A DNA stretch of 64,000 bases from the NCBI RefSeq assembly GCF_000498535.1, contig NZ_AVGG01000012.1, positions 1 to 64,000 on the forward strand, written 5' to 3'. Both the position numbers and the translations under genes were made by a program. Below the pieces are notes generated by a model, which did no database searches, had not been told where the DNA came from, and saw only the letters and a program-made list of their open reading frames with translations. This document shows positions 60,698 to 64,000 of the stretch, piece after piece; within the stretch, counting starts at the first letter, position 1, and every line of letters begins with the position of its first letter. The stretch is from Flavobacterium limnosediminis JC2902 (GTDB lineage: Bacteria > Bacteroidota > Bacteroidia > Flavobacteriales > Flavobacteriaceae).

Positions 60698-63600
60698 ATG
60701 GACAAGATAATTGGTTTCAGCTTAAGAAATAAGTTCATAATACTGCTTTTTACGATAGCGGTATTAGGATTCGGACTGTTTTCCGTTTTCAGAATTTCCA
60801 TCGGAGCCGTTCCGGACGTTACCAACAATCAGGTTCAGGTAATTACCACTTCCCGCAATCTTTCCACAGAAGACATTGAACAATACATTACTTATCCGGT
60901 AGAACTGGAAATGGCAAATTTACCGGGCGTAAAAGAAATCCGTTCGATATCAAAATTTGGATTGTCTGTGGTAACCATAGTTTTCGATGAAGAATCCGGA
61001 ACCTACCTGCCAAGACAGTTAATCGCCGAAAAAATCAAAACCGCTTCAGAAAAAATCCCATCAGGCTTTGGTGCTCCGGAAATGGGGCCCATTACAACAG
61101 GTTTGGGAGAAATTTATCAGTACACGCTTGATGTCAAACCCGAATATAAAAACCAATATTCTGTAACCGATTTGCGTACCATTCAGGATTGGGTTGTGAA
61201 ACGACAACTCTCAGGAATTAAAGGTGTGGTGGAAATCAATACTTGGGGCGGGTATTTAAAACAGTATGAAATAGCCATCAATTCATCTCGTCTCAAAGCA
61301 ATAAACATCGATGTAAGCGAAGTATTTACCGCTCTGGAAAACAATAACAGCATTGCCGGAGGTGCTTATATCGAAAAAGAAAATCAGAGCTACTTTATCC
61401 GCGGAGAGGGAAAAGTAAATTCCATTGAAGATATTGAGAATATCGTAGTGAAAAATGACAATGGAATTCCGGTTTACATTAAAAATGTCGCAAAAGTACG
61501 TTACGGCAGCGCAAATCGTTTCGGAGCCATAACGGCTAACGGTGAAGGCGAAAAAGTACTGGGACAAGTCATGATGCTTAAAGGTGCCAATTCAAAACAG
61601 GTAATTGAAGATGTTAAAAAGCGTGTTTCCGAAATTCAGAAATCACTGCCGGAAGGTGTTTACATTAACGGATTTCTGGAACGAAGCGAGTTGGTTGGGA
61701 AAACAACGCTTACAGTTGCTGAAAATCTTATTTTAGGATGCCTTATCGTAATTTTTGTGGTGGTACTTCTGTTGGGAAACTGGCGCTCGGGATTGGTGGT
61801 TGCCTCAGTTATTCCCCTTTGTTTGCTGTTTGCCATATCATTCATGAATATTTTGGGAATCGATGCGAATCTGATGAGTTTAGGTGCAATCGACTTCGGA
61901 ATCATTATAGATGGCGCGGTAATTATTGTCGAATTCATAGCGTTTCAGATCAGTCATAAATCGGCTCGTCTGTACCAGCTTTCCAAATCGGAACAACAAT
62001 CGGAAATTGATCATATCACGCTGAAAAGCGCCTCAAAAATGATGAATTCGGCAATTTTCGGTCAACTTATCATTCTTATTGTATTCATTCCGATTTTATC
62101 CTTAACCGGAGTGGAAGGGAAGATGTTCAAACCGATGGCAATGACGTTCAGTTTTGCGTTAATCGGAGCCATGATCTTCTGTTTTACCTATGTTCCCGTA
62201 GTTTCCTCTCTGTTTTTGAAACCTAAAGAAGAAAACCCGAAATCCTTTTCCAACCGCTTACTCAATAAATTGAATTCCTGGTACTTGCCCATAATTACCT
62301 GGGCCCTAAGTAACACGAAAAAAGTGCTTTATGGTGCATTTGGTCTGCTTTTAATGGCCGCTGGTTTGTTTGCAACCATGGGAGGGGAATTCATTCCGAC
62401 ATTAGACGAAGGAGATTTCGTAATCCAACCTGTTTTAAAAACCGGGACTTCCCTGAGTAAAACGATAGCCACAACGACTAAAATCGAAAAAATAATCCTG
62501 AAAAATTTCCCGGAAGTAAGTCAGGTTGTAAGCCGGATTGGTGCTGCAGAAGTACCTACAGACCCTATGAGTATGGAAGAAAGTGACGTAATTGTAAAAC
62601 TTAAACCGAAATCAGAATGGGTTTCTGCCGACAGCAAAGACGAATTGGCCGATAAAATAAAAGCCGCAATCGAAAAACAAATTCCGAATATCGAAATTGA
62701 ATTTACACAACCTATCGAAATGCGTTTCAACGAATTAATTTCGGGGACGCGTTCCGATGTTGCGGTGAAAATTTTCGGAGAGGATTTGGAAGTTTTGGCA
62801 CGCAAAGCAAAAGAAATCGAAAAGGCAATCCGAAATGTGGAAGGTGCATCCGATATTATTATTGAAAAAACGGAAGGTTTACCGCAGATGGCCGTTCGGT
62901 TCGACAGAAGTAAAATTGCCCGTTACGGCTTGAATATTTCCGATCTGAATGAAATGATATCGCTTGGTTTTGCCGGAAAAACAGTCGGAAACGTATTTGA
63001 AGGTGAAAAACGTTTCGATGTGGTTATTCGTTTGGATAAAACCAACCGTAAGGATATTGAAGATTTACGCAATTTGTATGTTTCTACACCTTTAGACGAA
63101 CAGATTCCGCTGAGCGAACTGGCGCAGATTAATTACACCGACGGTCCTGCAAAGATTTCAAGAGACAATACACGCAGAAGGATTGTTGTTGGAATCAATG
63201 TAAGGAACAGGGACTTACAAAGTGTTGTGGACGATATTCAGAAGAATATAGAAACCAAGGTTAAACTTCCTTCCGGATATCATGTTACGTATGGCGGACA
63301 GTTTGAAAATCTTCAAAGTGCCAAAGCGCGTTTAATGATAGCGGTGCCTATTGCATTACTTTTAATATTTATCATGTTGTACTTTGCTTTCGGTTCTGTA
63401 AAAGAAGCATTACTGGTGTATTCTGCCATTCCGCTTTCAGCCGTTGGCGGTGTATTGTTTCTCTGGATGCGTGATTTGCCGTTCAGTATTTCAGCCGGGG
63501 TTGGTTTCATAGCGCTTTTTGGTATAGCGGTTTTGAACGGAATTGTATTAATTGAACATTTTAAAGAATTAAAACATGAGGGAATTGAAGATATGAATGA

Positions 63601-64000
63601 ACTGATCTTAAAAGGAACCACCGACCGGTTACGCCCGGTTTTATTAACCGCTTCGGCCGCAGCATTGGGTTTTCTTCCCATGGCCATTTCATCTTCAGCT
63701 GGAGCAGAGGTGCAACGTCCTTTAGCTACCGTGGTTATTGGAGGTTTATTCACGGCAACTTTACTGACCATGATTGTTTTACCGATTTTATTTAAGGTGT
63801 TTGATTCTAAGGAATTCAAAGAACAGAAACGTAAAAAGAAAAACAACAACGTTCTTTCTGTTATTTTACTTTTATTGAGTACATCTTTTGCTTTTTCCCA
63901 GAATCCGGCCGAATTAGACAGTTTACTTTCAAAAGCGACAGCAAATAACAAAAGTATAAAAGCAGGTCAGTTGCAGGTAGATAAAGCCAAAGCGAATATA
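60698..64000 (+). CDS. CusA/CzcA heavy-metal RND pump fused to an outer-membrane-factor domain (3' end outside)
   Basis: The frame from ATG 60698 runs to the window end: 1101 codons visible, no stop. The first 1045 or so residues are a heavy-metal RND pump: SLRNKFIILLFTIAVLGFGL in helix 1, IGAVPDVTNNQVQVIT, the helix-4 motif AIDFGIIIDGAVIIVE with the proton-relay aspartates, and the C-terminal GIAVLNGIVLIEHFKEL. After KRKKKNNNVL a second signal-like helix (SVILLLLSTSFAFSQ) and PAELDSLLSKATANNKSIKA begin an outer-membrane-factor (TolC/CusC) domain in frame. Such CusA-CusC fusions occur in Bacteroidota. A periplasmic adaptor gene should follow outside the window. Metals exported are unknown (Cu+/Ag+ or Co/Zn/Cd types possible). 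Confidence 0.93.
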   Translation, partial: MDKIIGFSLRNKFIILLFTIAVLGFGLFSVFRISIGAVPDVTNNQVQVITTSRNLSTEDIEQYITYPVELEMANLPGVKEIRSISKFGLSVVTIVFDEESGTYLPRQLIAEKIKTASEKIPSGFGAPEMGPITTGLGEIYQYTLDVKPEYKNQYSVTDLRTIQDWVVKRQLSGIKGVVEINTWGGYLKQYEIAINSSRLKAINIDVSEVFTALENNNSIAGGAYIEKENQSYFIRGEGKVNSIEDIENIVVKNDNGIPVYIKNVAKVRYGSANRFGAITANGEGEKVLGQVMMLKGANSKQVIEDVKKRVSEIQKSLPEGVYINGFLERSELVGKTTLTVAENLILGCLIVIFVVVLLLGNWRSGLVVASVIPLCLLFAISFMNILGIDANLMSLGAIDFGIIIDGAVIIVEFIAFQISHKSARLYQLSKSEQQSEIDHITLKSASKMMNSAIFGQLIILIVFIPILSLTGVEGKMFKPMAMTFSFALIGAMIFCFTYVPVVSSLFLKPKEENPKSFSNRLLNKLNSWYLPIITWALSNTKKVLYGAFGLLLMAAGLFATMGGEFIPTLDEGDFVIQPVLKTGTSLSKTIATTTKIEKIILKNFPEVSQVVSRIGAAEVPTDPMSMEESDVIVKLKPKSEWVSADSKDELADKIKAAIEKQIPNIEIEFTQPIEMRFNELISGTRSDVAVKIFGEDLEVLARKAKEIEKAIRNVEGASDIIIEKTEGLPQMAVRFDRSKIARYGLNISDLNEMISLGFAGKTVGNVFEGEKRFDVVIRLDKTNRKDIEDLRNLYVSTPLDEQIPLSELAQINYTDGPAKISRDNTRRRIVVGINVRNRDLQSVVDDIQKNIETKVKLPSGYHVTYGGQFENLQSAKARLMIAVPIALLLIFIMLYFAFGSVKEALLVYSAIPLSAVGGVLFLWMRDLPFSISAGVGFIALFGIAVLNGIVLIEHFKELKHEGIEDMNELILKGTTDRLRPVLLTASAAALGFLPMAISSSAGAEVQRPLATVVIGGLFTATLLTMIVLPILFKVFDSKEFKEQKRKKKNNNVLSVILLLLSTSFAFSQNPAELDSLLSKATANNKSIKAGQLQVDKAKANI

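Overview
The window looks like the chromosome of a Flavobacterium-type member of the Bacteroidota. The evidence is a low G+C sequence, TTG/TAnnTTTG-type promoters, a PorX regulator of the type IX secretion system, an LpxC-FabZ fusion, DUF4956/VTC genes, an SprB-like repeat adhesin, and short-period intergenic repeats that I associate with Flavobacteriaceae. Most genes are housekeeping genes in short operons. No CRISPR array, insertion sequence, prophage or rRNA operon is visible.

Left part (1-12.4 kb): the N-terminal half of a secreted repeat adhesin on the minus strand (open at base 1), then a polyphosphate operon (sixA-type phosphatase, ppk1, ppx/gppA). Next is an AT-rich accessory stretch of about 6.6-9.7 kb with lone genes (Ere/ChaN-like, APH-like kinase, DUF1801). 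Its first two genes are bounded by GTTAGCC/GGCTAAC inverted repeats, like gene cassettes. dnaX follows; its tau-specific part lies in the -1 frame behind a ten-A run. Two tandem 100-residue paralogues come next.

Middle (12.4-38 kb): rnpB, then a two-component system divergent from a TonB-dependent-receptor-like outer membrane protein, with three ATTAAC boxes at exact 11-bp spacing between them. Then come rsmD, DUF3822, a RecD-like helicase, kdsB, GNAT, a spermidine-synthase-like methyltransferase and a PlsC-like acyltransferase. An XRE regulator diverges from an M14 peptidase across six copies of a WTTAC-N4-GTAAA operator. An Lrp regulator, DinB, a polyamine pair (arginine decarboxylase and a deoxyhypusine-synthase-like enzyme), aroB and proline dehydrogenase follow. 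A G+C-richer FAD monooxygenase with a DnaJ-like zinc module looks foreign and sits just beyond the 3' end of tRNA-Val. Alanine dehydrogenase, tsaE and porX close this part.

Right part (38-64 kb): an M13 lipoprotein peptidase, an HD hydrolase, the lipid A operon (lpxD, lpxC-fabZ, lpxA) continuing through efp and a second lpxD-like gene, sucD, and an operon of lipoprotein, VTC-domain, DUF4956 and DUF2490 genes. Then fabG, a large membrane protein, an LTA-synthase-like sulfatase, and a metal operon (response regulator, CDF transporter, histidine kinase, CusA/CzcA pump fused to an outer-membrane-factor domain) that runs off the right end.

The most novel-looking signals are the cassette-like repeats around 6.6-9.1 kb, the dnaX slippage site, the six-operator divergent promoter at 23.4-23.7 kb, and the 11-bp-phased response-regulator boxes at 14.94 kb and near the metal operon. 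Everything was read by eye; no alignment or database search was run.
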